Notes: generated by a model not told the origin, from the letters alone. A stretch of 19,840 bases of DNA from Eubacterium limosum (GCA_959020865.1 CAUEUD010000049.1:1-19840), one strand, 5' to 3'. Shown: positions 1-7,869, counted from the stretch's first letter. Numbers and translations: made by a program.

Positions 1-240
1 CGGCCCCCAAAACAGGACCATCCTTAGTACCCCGTTTGTTTTCTGGTTTTCTTTTTATGGATAAAAGAACTAGCAATAAAAAGAATTTGCGCCGAAAGGT
101 TGACAGAAGAAAAAGTTTTCGGTATCATAAACATTTGCAAGCTCAGATTAAGATTAATGTGAGAAAATTAAAGTGGAGATGTGGTAAAATATTTTCTCTT
201 ATTTGTGAAAATAATATAATTAAAATATGGAGAAAAGGGA
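1..240. other. AT-rich stretch without a convincing gene
   Basis: No convincing gene is seen here. One open frame (TTG at 36 to a stop at 303-305) encodes a very Lys/Arg-rich 89-residue product with no ribosome site, and it runs through the promoter at 241-269 into the next start codon. The region is clearly more AT-rich than the genes downstream and is probably the tail of an upstream intergenic region. Confidence 0.5.
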
Positions 241-269
241 TTGTATTTTATCGTTTTCACCTGTATAAT
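241..269 (+). promoter_or_regulatory. SigA-type promoter for the P-loop gene
   Basis: The -35 box TTGTAT (241-246) is separated by 17 bases from a perfect -10 box TATAAT (264-269), with a TG directly in front of the -10. The expected transcript start near 276 leaves a leader of about 25 nt to the ATG at 302, with an AGGTG ribosome site at 291-295. Confidence 0.7.
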
Positions 270-301
270 GTTAATAACAACATAGAAAGTAGGTGTCTTA
301 A

Positions 302-712
302 ATGATTGAATTTGTATATGGAGCAAAGGGAAGCGGAAAGACTAAAAAAATGATCGATATGGCCAATGCTGAGGTTGGTTCTGCAAAAGGCGATATCCTG
401 TTCATCAACGACAGAGACAAATACAGAGTGACTGTTGATACCAAAATTCGTTTTATTAATTCCGAAGATTTTGAAATTAAAGGGGAAGATGAGCTTTACG
501 GTTTTATCAGTGGAGTAATCGCCGGAAATTATGACGTCGATGTTGTTTATATCGATAATTTACTGAGAATTCTTGATGCAGATGGTCCGGAAGACATTTC
601 CGGAATCCTTGAAAAGCTGGACAAAATCCAGAAAAAACAGGATATCAAATTTGTGCTTAGCCTGAGCTGCGAAGAAAGCACAGTTCCAGATTGCGTGAAA
701 AATTATCTGTAA
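302..712 (+). CDS. Small P-loop NTPase-like protein, function unknown
   Basis: This 136-residue acidic protein begins with a hydrophobic strand followed by a Walker A motif, GAKGSGKT, at residues 8-15. A Walker B-like strand (VVYIDN) lies near residues 81-86. It is therefore probably a nucleotide-binding protein, but it is too short for a complete AAA+, RecA or ABC domain and shows no partner domain. The start is set by AGGTG at 291-295, 6 nt upstream of the ATG, and by the promoter at 241-269. A terminator follows at 723-766, so it is probably monocistronic. Small clostridial proteins of this type are usually annotated only as hypothetical or ATP-binding. ATP binding is likely from the motif; the cellular role is not known. 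Confidence 0.75.
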   Translation: MIEFVYGAKGSGKTKKMIDMANAEVGSAKGDILFINDRDKYRVTVDTKIRFINSEDFEIKGEDELYGFISGVIAGNYDVDVVYIDNLLRILDADGPEDISGILEKLDKIQKKQDIKFVLSLSCEESTVPDCVKNYL

Positions 713-722
713 GAAACGGAAA

Positions 723-766
723 GGCGCTCCCAGGATTTGCTGGTAAAACTGCGGGCGTCTTTTTTT
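723..766 (+). terminator. Rho-independent terminator after the P-loop gene
   Basis: An 11-bp stem pairs 723-733 (GGCGCTCCCAG) with 749-759 (CTGCGGGCGTC), with two G-U pairs and one C-C mismatch, around a 15-nt loop. A run of seven T (760-766) follows immediately. It separates the P-loop gene from the radical SAM gene. Confidence 0.75.
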
Positions 767-793
767 ATTTTGTCAAAAATTGGAGGAATTACC

Positions 794-1762
794 ATGGAAG
801 AACTCCCGCTTTACAGGGTTTATTCACAATGGCTGAGAGAGCGTTATGGCAGCAAGGTTTACAAGCTTCCTGTCAACGTGCCGGTCTCCTGCCCAAACCG
901 CGATGGCACTGCGGGAAAGGGCGGCTGTATTTACTGCGGCGCCAAGGGCGGCGGCAATGAAACCCTGTCGGATACCCTGAGTGTGGCCGAGCAGGTGGAA
1001 AAAAACCGGGCCTACATCGCAAAGCGCTATAAGGCCAAATTATTTATTCCCTACTTTCAAAGCTTTACCAACACCTATTGCAGCGTATTCCAGCTTGAGC
1101 GCTGGGTGCGTGAGGCAGTGGGCGACGGCGAGGGTATTGCCGGTGTGGCCATCTCCACAAGACCCGACTGTCTGAGCAGCGGGCATCTGGATTTCTTAAG
1201 CCGCTTCCAGCAGGAAAAGCAGCTGGATGTATCCATTGAGCTTGGTCTGCAGACCGCCAACTATAAAACCCTTAAAATATTGAACCGGGGGCACAGCCTG
1301 GCCGACTATATCGAGGCGGCTGCGGCTGTCAAGAGCCACGGACTTCAGCTCTGTACCCATGTGATTCTGGATCTGCCCTGGGACGACCGGGACGACGTGG
1401 TGGAAACCGCCGGCGTGGTCTCTGCCGTGGGGTCGGATTTTGTCAAATGCCACGCCCTGTATGTGGAGAAGGGCACTGTCCTCGCGGAGATGTATTTAAA
1501 GGGTGAAATCAGCCTTTTTCCCAAGGAAGAATACATTGAGCGGTGTCTTTTATTTCTGACGCATCTGCGGCCGGATATGGTCGTTCAGCGCATAATCGGC
1601 CGGGCCCCGGAGGCGGACAGCGTCATCACCAACTGGAACACCAGCTGGTGGAAGATCAAGGAAAGCCTGGAGGAACGCATGCGCTGTGAAAGCCTGTGGC
1701 AGGGAAAAAATTTTCATGAAAAACAGGAAATAATACGTGCAAAATGGGGCCCGTTATTGTAA
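794..1762 (+). CDS. Radical SAM protein of the YhcC/TIGR01212 family
   Basis: This 322-residue protein belongs to the TIGR01212 (YhcC-like) radical SAM family. The [4Fe-4S]-binding cysteines are C33, C45 and C48, spaced CX11CX2C, inside the family hallmark CPNRDGTAGKGGCIYCG (33-49). The typical SAM-barrel segments STRPDCL and ELGLQT follow. The reaction of the family is not firmly established; a role in RNA or cofactor modification has been suggested for relatives. The ATG at 794 was chosen because GGAGGA at 782-787 lies 6 nt upstream and the family normally begins just before the N-terminal LYRVYSQWL segment. An upstream in-frame ATG at 737 lies inside the preceding terminator and has no ribosome site. 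Length is normal for the family. Confidence 0.88.
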   Translation: MEELPLYRVYSQWLRERYGSKVYKLPVNVPVSCPNRDGTAGKGGCIYCGAKGGGNETLSDTLSVAEQVEKNRAYIAKRYKAKLFIPYFQSFTNTYCSVFQLERWVREAVGDGEGIAGVAISTRPDCLSSGHLDFLSRFQQEKQLDVSIELGLQTANYKTLKILNRGHSLADYIEAAAAVKSHGLQLCTHVILDLPWDDRDDVVETAGVVSAVGSDFVKCHALYVEKGTVLAEMYLKGEISLFPKEEYIERCLLFLTHLRPDMVVQRIIGRAPEADSVITNWNTSWWKIKESLEERMRCESLWQGKNFHEKQEIIRAKWGPLL

Positions 1763-1772
1763 AATAGATTAG

Positions 1773-1814
1773 ATAACAGACTGTCAGGGAATCCGTTTTC
1801 CGGCAGTCTGTTAT
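1773..1814 (+). promoter_or_regulatory. Perfect hairpin between yhcC-like gene and relQ-like gene
   Basis: ATAACAGACTG (1773-1783) and CAGTCTGTTAT (1804-1814) are perfect reverse complements, extended inward by a G-U and a C-G pair, with a loop of about 16 nt. No T-run follows, so it is not a standard intrinsic terminator. It ends 14 nt before the ribosome site (AGAGGTG, 1829-1835) of the next gene. It may stabilise the 3' end of the upstream transcript or influence expression of the synthetase. Confidence 0.6.
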
Positions 1815-1841
1815 GAAGTTGTGAAACCAGAGGTGATTGTA

Positions 1842-2681
1842 TTGAGTACGCAATACTGGCAGGAGTTTCTCATTCCCTACAGACAGGCAGTGGATGAGCT
1901 GGTCCTGAAATTTAACAGCCTGAAAAACCAATCGATGACGCTGGGAGAGAATTCACCCATCGAGTCGGTTCGAGGCAGGGTGAAAACCGTTTCAAGCATT
2001 CTTGAAAAAATCAATAAATACGGCTTTGACGTCGAAGATCTCGAGACAAACATTAAAGACATTGCCGGTATCCGTATCATCTGCCAGTTTGTGGAGGACA
2101 TCTACGAGGTGGTCGATATTATCCACGAGCGCGATGGAAAGGATCTGCGCATTGTGGATGTTAAAAACTATATGGAGGGGGAGGATCAGTCCAGCCTGAA
2201 ATCGGGCTGTGGAACACCCAAGGAGAGCGGCTACCAGAGCTATCACCTGATCATCCGCTATCCGGTTTTCTGTGCTCTTGGCTACAGAGAAATATATGCG
2301 GAAATCCAGATCCGTACATTGGCCATGAATTTCTGGTCCATCATCGAGCACTCCCTCAGCTATAAATACAAGGAAAAGCTGCCGGAAGCCCTCAAGGCCC
2401 GGCTTCACAATACCGCTGATTCTGTCATCGGCCTGGACCAGGAAATGTCCGCCATCCGCGATGAGATCCAGCAGGCCCAGAAGCTGTTCAAGATGAAGTC
2501 CAGCACTGTTAACAGCATTCTCGATAATATCGACAATTTATACAAGCTCGACCAGTCCGACAAGGCCGTTGCCTACGAGCGTGATTTCGAGGATCTCTCC
2601 GAGCAGGAAGACCTGATTCAGCTGATCCTCCTCAAAAAAGAGCTGGAATCCGAAATCAGCCGGATAAAAGAAGAAAGTTAG
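1842..2681 (+). CDS. relQ: Small alarmone synthetase (GTP pyrophosphokinase, RelQ/YjbM type)
   Basis: The product transfers pyrophosphate from ATP to GTP/GDP to make (p)ppGpp in the cytoplasm. It has a single RelA/SpoT synthetase domain and no hydrolase domain. Family motifs are visible: FLIPYRQAVDEL near the N terminus, GRVK at 45-48, DIAGIRI at 73-79, SGYQSYH at 129-135, EIQIRT at 154-159 and EHSLSYKYK at 169-177. There is an insertion of about 12 residues (115-126, containing a Cys) before the SGYQSYH motif, and an acidic, helical C-terminal tail makes it 279 residues against about 210 in Bacillus YjbM. A TTG start at 1842 is preferred because AGAGGTG (1829-1835) sits 6 nt upstream and the protein then begins as in homologues; a GTG at 1821 is the alternative. 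The relQ name rests on domain architecture. Confidence 0.88.
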   Translation: MSTQYWQEFLIPYRQAVDELVLKFNSLKNQSMTLGENSPIESVRGRVKTVSSILEKINKYGFDVEDLETNIKDIAGIRIICQFVEDIYEVVDIIHERDGKDLRIVDVKNYMEGEDQSSLKSGCGTPKESGYQSYHLIIRYPVFCALGYREIYAEIQIRTLAMNFWSIIEHSLSYKYKEKLPEALKARLHNTADSVIGLDQEMSAIRDEIQQAQKLFKMKSSTVNSILDNIDNLYKLDQSDKAVAYERDFEDLSEQEDLIQLILLKKELESEISRIKEES

Positions 2682-2684
2682 AGA

Positions 2685-2891
2685 AGGCCTGTTGAAGCTT
2701 GACAGAATGATATAAAGATAAAGCAAGACGCGGTTTTATAATGGAAAATTGAGAATGGAGAATTACAGGAACAAAATGCTAACGCATTTTGAGTAGAATA
2801 GCGGCCGCAGGCCGCTGTCTTAATCGCATTTTCGCAGAAAAGGGTTCGTAAATTCTCCATTCTCAATTCTGCATTCTCCATTAACAGGCCT
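2685..2891. repeat. Palindromic MITE-like repeat element
   Basis: The core is an inverted pair: the arm at 2739-2766 is the reverse complement of 2848-2884, except that the right arm carries about 9 extra bases. The right arm is internally repetitive, with ATTCTC-CATT units at 2852 and 2873. Between the arms are two compact hairpins: AAAATGC-TAAC-GCATTTT (2773-2790) and AGCGGCC-GCA-GGCCGCT (2800-2816, containing a NotI site). A further 9-bp inverted pair, AGGCCTGTT (2685-2693) and AACAGGCCT (2883-2891), brackets the whole. There is no coding capacity for a transposase. The layout fits a non-autonomous, structured intergenic repeat. Whether the outer 9-bp pair is the true end is uncertain. Confidence 0.65.
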
Positions 2892-2995
2892 CCCCTTAAG
2901 GCTTTGTCTCTTCACGATAACATTTGCCTGCCCCCTGATTGTTAAATACAATCCGATATTGGCAGCATTTAATGTTAAAACCAGCGATAATTTGG

Positions 2996-3024
2996 TATAA
3001 TAGTTTGGTAGAAAATGCTATAAT
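2996..3024 (+). promoter_or_regulatory. Likely promoter region for the Uma2 gene
   Basis: Two perfect -10 hexamers TATAAT occur at 2996-3001 and 3019-3024, upstream of the ATG at 3082. Neither has a good -35 box at 17 bases, so the exact promoter is uncertain. The rest of the gap between 2892 and 2995 shows nothing else recognisable. Confidence 0.45.
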
Positions 3025-3081
3025 GAATAAACCGAAATGATAATAATTCAGCAAGGTATCAATACTAAGGAGCGAATCAAT

Positions 3082-3621
3082 ATGACAAGACTATTAAGAT
3101 TGGAAAAAGGTAATGAGGATGCCCTGATGGGTGAAAACTCTGAGATTATTAACGGCGTGGCCTATGAAAAACCAGAGCTTGATGAAGCGCATAAGGATAT
3201 CGTACGCTATCTGCACGCCGCTTCCAGCAGATATGTGCTGACCCACAGACCGCTGGATAAGCTGGCCATGCCCCACGACCCGCTCGTTATCGACGCGGAA
3301 GTGCTGCCGAACACCATTTTAAGACCAGAGATCGCCATGCAGATTAAGGATGAGAGCTTTCCTGCGTGGGTGGTGGAAATCGCGTCTGAGGAAAACATGG
3401 AAGTCGCTTATCTTGAAAAAATGAACATTTATATGGCTGCCGGCGTAAAAGAATACTGGGTAATTGACCCGGTTAAACAGGTGATCCTTTCCTATAATTT
3501 TGTGAAAAACCCTTGGATTCCGGCCATCTATGACAGCCCTCAGCGGATTAAAGTGAGCGTATATAAGGATTATTTTATTTCTTATTCGGAAATTTTCAAG
3601 AATCGTTCCGAAGAAGAATAA
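3082..3621 (+). CDS. Uma2-family (DUF820) nuclease-fold protein
   Basis: This 179-residue protein matches the Uma2/DUF820 family, which has a PD-(D/E)XK nuclease-like fold; its biological role is unknown. Recognisable segments are AWVVEIAS (95-102, candidate acidic residue E99), LEKMNIYMAAGVKEYWVIDP (111-130, candidate K113) and a C-terminal strand. The position that is usually PD in the family reads RPEI (81-84), so E83 would have to serve as the first acidic ligand. The ATG at 3082 has AAGGAG at 3067-3072, 9 nt upstream; an in-frame ATG at 3037 lacks a ribosome site. It is a single gene with its own promoter region, next to a MITE-like repeat. These genes often occur in multiple copies in a genome. 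No target can be assigned. Confidence 0.82.
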   Translation: MTRLLRLEKGNEDALMGENSEIINGVAYEKPELDEAHKDIVRYLHAASSRYVLTHRPLDKLAMPHDPLVIDAEVLPNTILRPEIAMQIKDESFPAWVVEIASEENMEVAYLEKMNIYMAAGVKEYWVIDPVKQVILSYNFVKNPWIPAIYDSPQRIKVSVYKDYFISYSEIFKNRSEEE

Positions 3622-3684
3622 AGAGATTCTCATTCATTAATTTTTATTAAGTTTCCTGAAAACAGTATCCGTTTTTCAAAAAAA

Positions 3685-3713
3685 TTGATATAATATAAAA
3701 TAATGCGTATAGT
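3685..3713 (+). promoter_or_regulatory. SigA-type promoter for the Sel1-repeat gene
   Basis: TTGATA (3685-3690) and TATAGT (3708-3713) are exactly 17 bases apart. The predicted transcript start near 3720 supports translation from 3738 rather than from the in-frame ATG at 3714. An overlapping TATAAT (3689-3694) has no suitable -35 box. Confidence 0.65.
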
Positions 3714-3737
3714 ATGGAAAATTTAAGGAGTTTGCAA

Positions 3738-4751
3738 ATGGCGGCTGAAGAAAAAAAGGATGCACTGATCACTTATACGATGGATGAATGGGTCGAAATC
3801 TATAGTGAAGCAGTCATAGGATTATATAAGAGATTACTGGATTACGCCTGTGTGGTCTATGATCCGGAAAGCAAAAGCTACAGCTATTTCTGGCAGTTAG
3901 TCAATTCTGCCTACTATCTTGACGGTCAGGTCATCGGTCATAATCTGGATGAGATGATCGGATGCCAGTGGGACAATGAAAAAATTCTGGAAACGTTGGA
4001 AAATGACTACAAGACACTCTGCGTTATCTTTAAGGACCGCTATGTCGATGTGCTCAGAGCAAGTTTTCAGAATGAACTAAATGCAGAAGCCATTCACTAT
4101 AATACCCTGCCGGATCCAAAAGATCGTGAGGGCTTTGAAAAGCTGCTTTTCAGCCATGGTGCAAAGGTGTTTAAAAATGTATCGGACCTGGCCGGCAGCG
4201 GCGATATCTCTGCTCAGGTGCTGCTGGGAAAAATGTATTTTCTGGGATGGGGCACCAAGGTCGGCGCAGAAGAGGGCCTGTACTGGTTCAAAAAGGCGAC
4301 GGAATCTGGAAACGGCGCGGCGTTCTTCTATGCCGGCATGGCCCATGAGTATATGACCTGCTCAGAAACCGGCGTCAACCTCAACGCTGAGTCCTGCGAG
4401 CTTTACCATGAAGCCATGAACGCCGGGTTTACCGAGGCAGCCTATGCGCTTTACCGCTATTACGGCCGTTATGTCAGCGGAAAAACAGGAATGTTCCGCG
4501 CAAAAAAATGGTTAAATAAGGGCATCGAGCTGGGCAGTGTCTACTGCCAGTATGAAATCTGCCAGGCGCCCGAGGACCGCTTTGCCACCAATAATGTGAA
4601 AACTGTGGTGGACTGGGTAAAGGCAGCGGCGCATTTTGGCGTTCCGGACGCTCTGGAGCTGTTGGGCGATCTCTATCTTCAGGGGCATGCGGGCCTCAAG
4701 GTCGATTTTGAAAAGGCCGAATCCCTCATGGAGAAGGCTGGCAGTCAGTGA
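3738..4751 (+). CDS. Sel1-like repeat protein
   Basis: A 337-residue soluble protein with no signal peptide or membrane segment. Residues 1-150 are a helical, acidic region without a recognised domain. The second half consists of degenerate Sel1-like (TPR-related) repeats at about 156-190 (AQVLLGKMYFLGWGTK...GLYWFKKATESGN), 192-232, 233-266 and 303-335 (ALELLGDLYLQGHAG...KAESLMEKAG). Such repeats form helical solenoids used for protein-protein contact; the partner is unknown. AAGGAG at 3725-3730 lies 7 nt before the ATG at 3738. The gene stands alone between its own promoter and the terminator at 4803-4838. Confidence 0.82.
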   Translation: MAAEEKKDALITYTMDEWVEIYSEAVIGLYKRLLDYACVVYDPESKSYSYFWQLVNSAYYLDGQVIGHNLDEMIGCQWDNEKILETLENDYKTLCVIFKDRYVDVLRASFQNELNAEAIHYNTLPDPKDREGFEKLLFSHGAKVFKNVSDLAGSGDISAQVLLGKMYFLGWGTKVGAEEGLYWFKKATESGNGAAFFYAGMAHEYMTCSETGVNLNAESCELYHEAMNAGFTEAAYALYRYYGRYVSGKTGMFRAKKWLNKGIELGSVYCQYEICQAPEDRFATNNVKTVVDWVKAAAHFGVPDALELLGDLYLQGHAGLKVDFEKAESLMEKAGSQ

Positions 4752-4802
4752 TTACAAGATATAGAAAAATTAGAATATAATAGGATAAAAAACACAATAT
4801 AT

Positions 4803-4838
4803 AGAGGTGTACGTCGTTTCAGCGTATACCTCTTTTTT
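4803..4838 (+). terminator. Rho-independent terminator after the Sel1-repeat gene
   Basis: AGAGGTGTACG (4803-4813) pairs with CGTATACCTCT (4823-4833) over 11 bp with one G-U pair, and is followed by a T-run at 4833-4838. The rest of the 231-bp gap to 4983 is AT-rich and carries the promoter element of the next operon. Confidence 0.85.
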
Positions 4839-4937
4839 ATAGAAAAATGGGTATAAATATAAGACACCCTCAATTTTAAAATGCGCATGAATCTGTTGTC
4901 AATGGCGGGTGTGGATCTTTTGTGGAGCTTTGCACGG

Positions 4938-4943
4938 TATAAT
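4938..4943 (+). promoter_or_regulatory. Candidate -10 box of the aminoacyl-PG synthase operon
   Basis: A perfect TATAAT lies 45 bases before the ATG at 4983. The sequence 15-19 bases upstream is T-rich and does not match TTGACA well, so the -35 element is weak or the promoter may need an activator. Confidence 0.45.
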
Positions 4944-4982
4944 ATAAGCGCAACAGAAATTTTACTTAACGGGAGTTGAAAA

Positions 4983-5429
4983 ATGACAAAAAAGAGAAGA
5001 ATCACCTTTCAGAAAGTCAGCTCAGTGCTGGTGATCCTGTTTGGCGTCGTGATGGTTCTGGCCGCTTTTCTTGAGTTTGGCGGGTTTACCATCATGCGGA
5101 TGGCCGTGAACGATGTGGAGCTTGGCGCGCGTCAGATCTCAGAGCTGCTGGCGACCATGGGGGTTTTCAGCCTTGTTCTGGCTGTCGCCAGCATGGTTGC
5201 CGGTATTATGGGGTTTCGCAGTGCTGCCCTTGGAAAAGAGAAGCTCAGGCGATGTGAGAGGATCGGCTTCGGAATCCTTGTGGTGTTAATCATGTATTAT
5301 GCCTTTTTATTTGTGGTGGACACCCTGGATGCCTCTGACTTTGTGGTGGCGGCCCTTCCGGTCCTTTATACGGTCAGCGTTGCTTTAAATGCGAAGGGGA
5401 CGATACAGGAAGGAGAAATGCAGGTATGA
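4983..5429 (+). CDS. Small four-helix membrane protein, first gene of envelope operon
   Basis: This 148-residue protein has a basic N terminus (MTKKRR) and four hydrophobic helices at about 12-30, 57-78, 93-113 and 119-136. No known domain is recognised. GGGAG at 4971-4975 lies 7 nt before the start. Its stop overlaps the next start by 4 nt (ATGA), which indicates translational coupling to the MprF-like synthase. A structural or regulatory role in that lipid-modifying system is plausible from position only. It could also be one of the small uncharacterised membrane proteins commonly annotated as hypothetical in Eubacterium. Confidence 0.75.
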   Translation: MTKKRRITFQKVSSVLVILFGVVMVLAAFLEFGGFTIMRMAVNDVELGARQISELLATMGVFSLVLAVASMVAGIMGFRSAALGKEKLRRCERIGFGILVVLIMYYAFLFVVDTLDASDFVVAALPVLYTVSVALNAKGTIQEGEMQV

Positions 5430-7138
5430 GCATGACATTTAATAACCGGAACCGGATCATCAATATCGCCGTAGGCATTACCTTTGCCCTGTCACTGGTG
5501 CTGCTGGTGTTCAGCTTTATCCCAAACCCTGCCCTTGAGCAGTTTGTCAGCAATGTGATCAACAGCCGTAAGCTGGTTCAGAGAGTCCTGGCTGTGGTGC
5601 TTCTGGTAACCACCTACAACCTGTACAAAAGGAAGAGAGTGGCATGGATCATGACCATTGTTCTGCTGGGCATTAACATGGCAGGCCATCTTTTCCGGGC
5701 GCACCATGCGGTGGGGCTGGTCATCATTATCCTTGAGGCACTGGTGCTTCTGGTGCTGCTGATTTTTGCAAGGGATTTTAACCGGGCGTCGGACAAGAGG
5801 GCATTGGGGGTCGGCATTATTTTTGTTCTTATGGGGCTGTACGCCATCTTTTTAAGCGCGTCCTCCATCTATTTTGACGATACCAATATCTTTGATCCGT
5901 CAGGCGGCCTGAGCTTTGGACAGTGTCTGCTCCAGACTTTCCAGGTAATTTTTGTGGCCGGCAGCGTGAAGGATGCCGGTGTGGCCACGCACCCGGAATT
6001 TAATACCTTTGTTTTCTGGTTCAGCTGGATCTGTATCATTGTCGCGCTCGGCTTTGCGGTCAAGCCCTTTCTGGAAAAAAGAAGAACCACCAGCAGTGAA
6101 CTTGAGCACGCCCGCTGGCTGGTCCAGAAATATGGACAGAACCCGCTTTCCTATCTGACGCTGGAGGATGACAAGACGCTGTATTTTGGAAAAAATGTGG
6201 ACGGCGTCGTGGCCTACGGCGCTGTGGACGATGTGGTGGTGGTGAACGGCGACCCCATCTGTGCCGACGCCGACTTTCCGGCACTGCTTGAGGAGTTCAG
6301 AGATTTCTGTAAAAACAGCGCCTTCAGCCTGGTCTTTATGGGCATTACAGATTACTATCTCGAGGACTATAAAAGACTGGGCCTGGGCACCATCAAATGC
6401 GGTGAGGAGGCCCGGTTTGACCTGACAGAATTTACCATGCAGGGTGGGAAAATCGCCAAGGTGCGCGCCAATGTGAACAAAGCCACCAAGGCAGGTGTGA
6501 CCGTGCATGAGTACAAGCCCCTTGAAAAAAGGGACGAGGCCATTGAAAGGGCCATCGACGCTGTTTCGGATGACTGGCTTAAGGGAAAAAACAGCGGTGA
6601 GCTCTCCTTTACCCTGGGCGGCGTGGGCCTGGATAACCCCATGGACAAGCGCTACTTTTACGCCGAAAACGCGGAGGGCAAGCTGGTTGGCTTCATTGTT
6701 TTTGTCCCCTTTGCGGGCATGGACGGCTACTACGCAGACGTCACAAGAAGGACGGAGGACGCGCCCCGGGGTGTCAATGAGATCATTATGGTCGAGGCTT
6801 TCCAGAAGTTTAAGGAGGAGGGAATCCACTGGGCGACCATGGGCCTGGCGCCACTGGCCAACCTGTCCGAGGAGGGAAAGCCGGAGAGCACTACGACCAG
6901 GCTGCTGGAATTTGTCTATGAAAACCTCAACGAGGTTTATGGGTTTAAGGAGCTTTACCGGGCGAAGGTTAAATATAATCCTTTCTGGGTGCCGGGTTAT
7001 TTTGCCTTCATGCCCAGAATCATGACCCCTAAAATGGCCTACGCCATCATAAAAATCCAGAATCCCCAGGGCGTCATCGACTATGCAAGGTCCTTTGTCC
7101 AGGGAAAAATGAAAAAAGATAAGCCAAATGAAGGATAA
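5426..7138 (+). CDS. MprF-like aminoacyl-phosphatidylglycerol synthase (DUF2156)
   Basis: A 570-residue membrane enzyme. The C-terminal part, about 225-555, is the DUF2156/LPG-synthase domain, which transfers lysine or another amino acid from aminoacyl-tRNA to phosphatidylglycerol and lowers the negative charge of the membrane. Supporting segments are VDDVVVVNGDPIC (266-279), GYYADVTRRTEDAPRGVNE (434-452) and TMGLAPLANL (471-480), close to conserved MprF catalytic-domain motifs. The N terminus has about six or seven membrane helices (10-32, 49-65, 71-88, 95-115, 125-146, 168-182, 193-212), roughly half of full-length MprF (about 14 helices, 840+ residues). The flippase half therefore seems shortened. 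It overlaps both neighbours, by 4 nt upstream and 11 nt downstream. The amino acid transferred cannot be read from sequence. It is named here by domain, not as mprF. Confidence 0.85.
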   Translation: MSMTFNNRNRIINIAVGITFALSLVLLVFSFIPNPALEQFVSNVINSRKLVQRVLAVVLLVTTYNLYKRKRVAWIMTIVLLGINMAGHLFRAHHAVGLVIIILEALVLLVLLIFARDFNRASDKRALGVGIIFVLMGLYAIFLSASSIYFDDTNIFDPSGGLSFGQCLLQTFQVIFVAGSVKDAGVATHPEFNTFVFWFSWICIIVALGFAVKPFLEKRRTTSSELEHARWLVQKYGQNPLSYLTLEDDKTLYFGKNVDGVVAYGAVDDVVVVNGDPICADADFPALLEEFRDFCKNSAFSLVFMGITDYYLEDYKRLGLGTIKCGEEARFDLTEFTMQGGKIAKVRANVNKATKAGVTVHEYKPLEKRDEAIERAIDAVSDDWLKGKNSGELSFTLGGVGLDNPMDKRYFYAENAEGKLVGFIVFVPFAGMDGYYADVTRRTEDAPRGVNEIIMVEAFQKFKEEGIHWATMGLAPLANLSEEGKPESTTTRLLEFVYENLNEVYGFKELYRAKVKYNPFWVPGYFAFMPRIMTPKMAYAIIKIQNPQGVIDYARSFVQGKMKKDKPNEG

Positions 7139-7850
7139 CAGAGGACAGGTATGGAACCGGGGAGCCGGCATCCATTATGAGACCGTGGGGAATGGCATAC
7201 CCCTTGTCATGCTTCACGGCAATGGCGGCGATAAAGAGGATTTCAGCGGGCTGATCGACTACTTTCTGCCCCGGTACCAGATTGTTCTTGTCGACAGCCG
7301 GGGTCACGGCCGATCCGATGCCGGCCCTTTAAAGCTGACCACAGGTTTGATGGCGGAGGATGTACTGGCTGTGATGGATCATCTGGGCGTGCCTGAGGCC
7401 ATTGTCCTTGGCTTCAGCGACGGCGCCAACATCGCCCTCGAACTGGCTGTCCAGGCGCCGGGACGGGTCCAGGCGGTCATCGCAGTCAGCGGAAATACCG
7501 ATCCAAAGGGAATGCGCGCCCTGCCTTATCTGTTCATCAGGCTCCTGTACCGATTCTGGAGCTTCCTTGAAAAGCTGGGCCTTCCAGTGGGCAACCGTCC
7601 GCAGCGGTACGGACTCATGTGCTGGTCGCCGCGGCTGTCCGAGAAAGAGCTGAGCCGGATCGACAGCCCGGTGCTTCTGCTGGCGGGAACCAGGGATCTT
7701 ATCCGCACAGGCCATACCCGGCAGATGGCAGAATGGATTCCCGGCGCCAGCTTAGTGCTTTTTAAAGGTGCGCACCACCGGTCTCTGTTTAAGGAAACAG
7801 ACAGCTATATCCGGCAGATACGCGGCTTTTTAAAGGAATATGACCTGTGA
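7128..7850 (+). CDS. Alpha/beta hydrolase, cytoplasmic
   Basis: A 240-residue alpha/beta-hydrolase-fold protein without a signal peptide. It shows the oxyanion-hole HGNGG at 30-34, the VDSRGHGRSD strand-loop at 55-64, the nucleophile elbow GFSDG with S97, the acid D190 in AGTRD, and the catalytic His at H216 or H217. The substrate is unknown. The gene starts 11 nt inside the 3' end of the synthase gene, so the two are translationally coupled; only a weak ribosome site is visible. In Pseudomonas and some Firmicutes, aminoacyl-PG synthases are paired with an alpha/beta hydrolase that removes the amino acid from the lipid. That is a possible role, but those hydrolases are exported while this one appears cytoplasmic. 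A general esterase or lipase is the alternative. Confidence 0.85.
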   Translation: MKDNRGQVWNRGAGIHYETVGNGIPLVMLHGNGGDKEDFSGLIDYFLPRYQIVLVDSRGHGRSDAGPLKLTTGLMAEDVLAVMDHLGVPEAIVLGFSDGANIALELAVQAPGRVQAVIAVSGNTDPKGMRALPYLFIRLLYRFWSFLEKLGLPVGNRPQRYGLMCWSPRLSEKELSRIDSPVLLLAGTRDLIRTGHTRQMAEWIPGASLVLFKGAHHRSLFKETDSYIRQIRGFLKEYDL

Positions 7851-7869
7851 GAAGGGTGTTTTGCAGAAA

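Noticed and set aside
36..305. Open frame for an 89-residue, very basic protein at the left edge
   Set aside because: TTG start without ribosome site, low-complexity Lys/Arg-rich composition, and it runs through a good promoter and into the next start codon.
2852..2883. ATTCTC-CATT units as a CRISPR or tandem array
   Set aside because: Only two or three imperfect short units within one arm of a palindromic element, with no spacers and no cas genes nearby.
3037..3081. Upstream in-frame ATG extending the Uma2 protein by 15 residues
   Set aside because: No ribosome site in front of it, whereas AAGGAG is well placed for the ATG at 3082.
5900..7171. 423-codon open frame on the - strand
   Set aside because: It lies fully antisense to the MprF-like synthase, whose protein has clear family motifs. 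The antisense product shows no recognisable domain; it is a codon-bias shadow.
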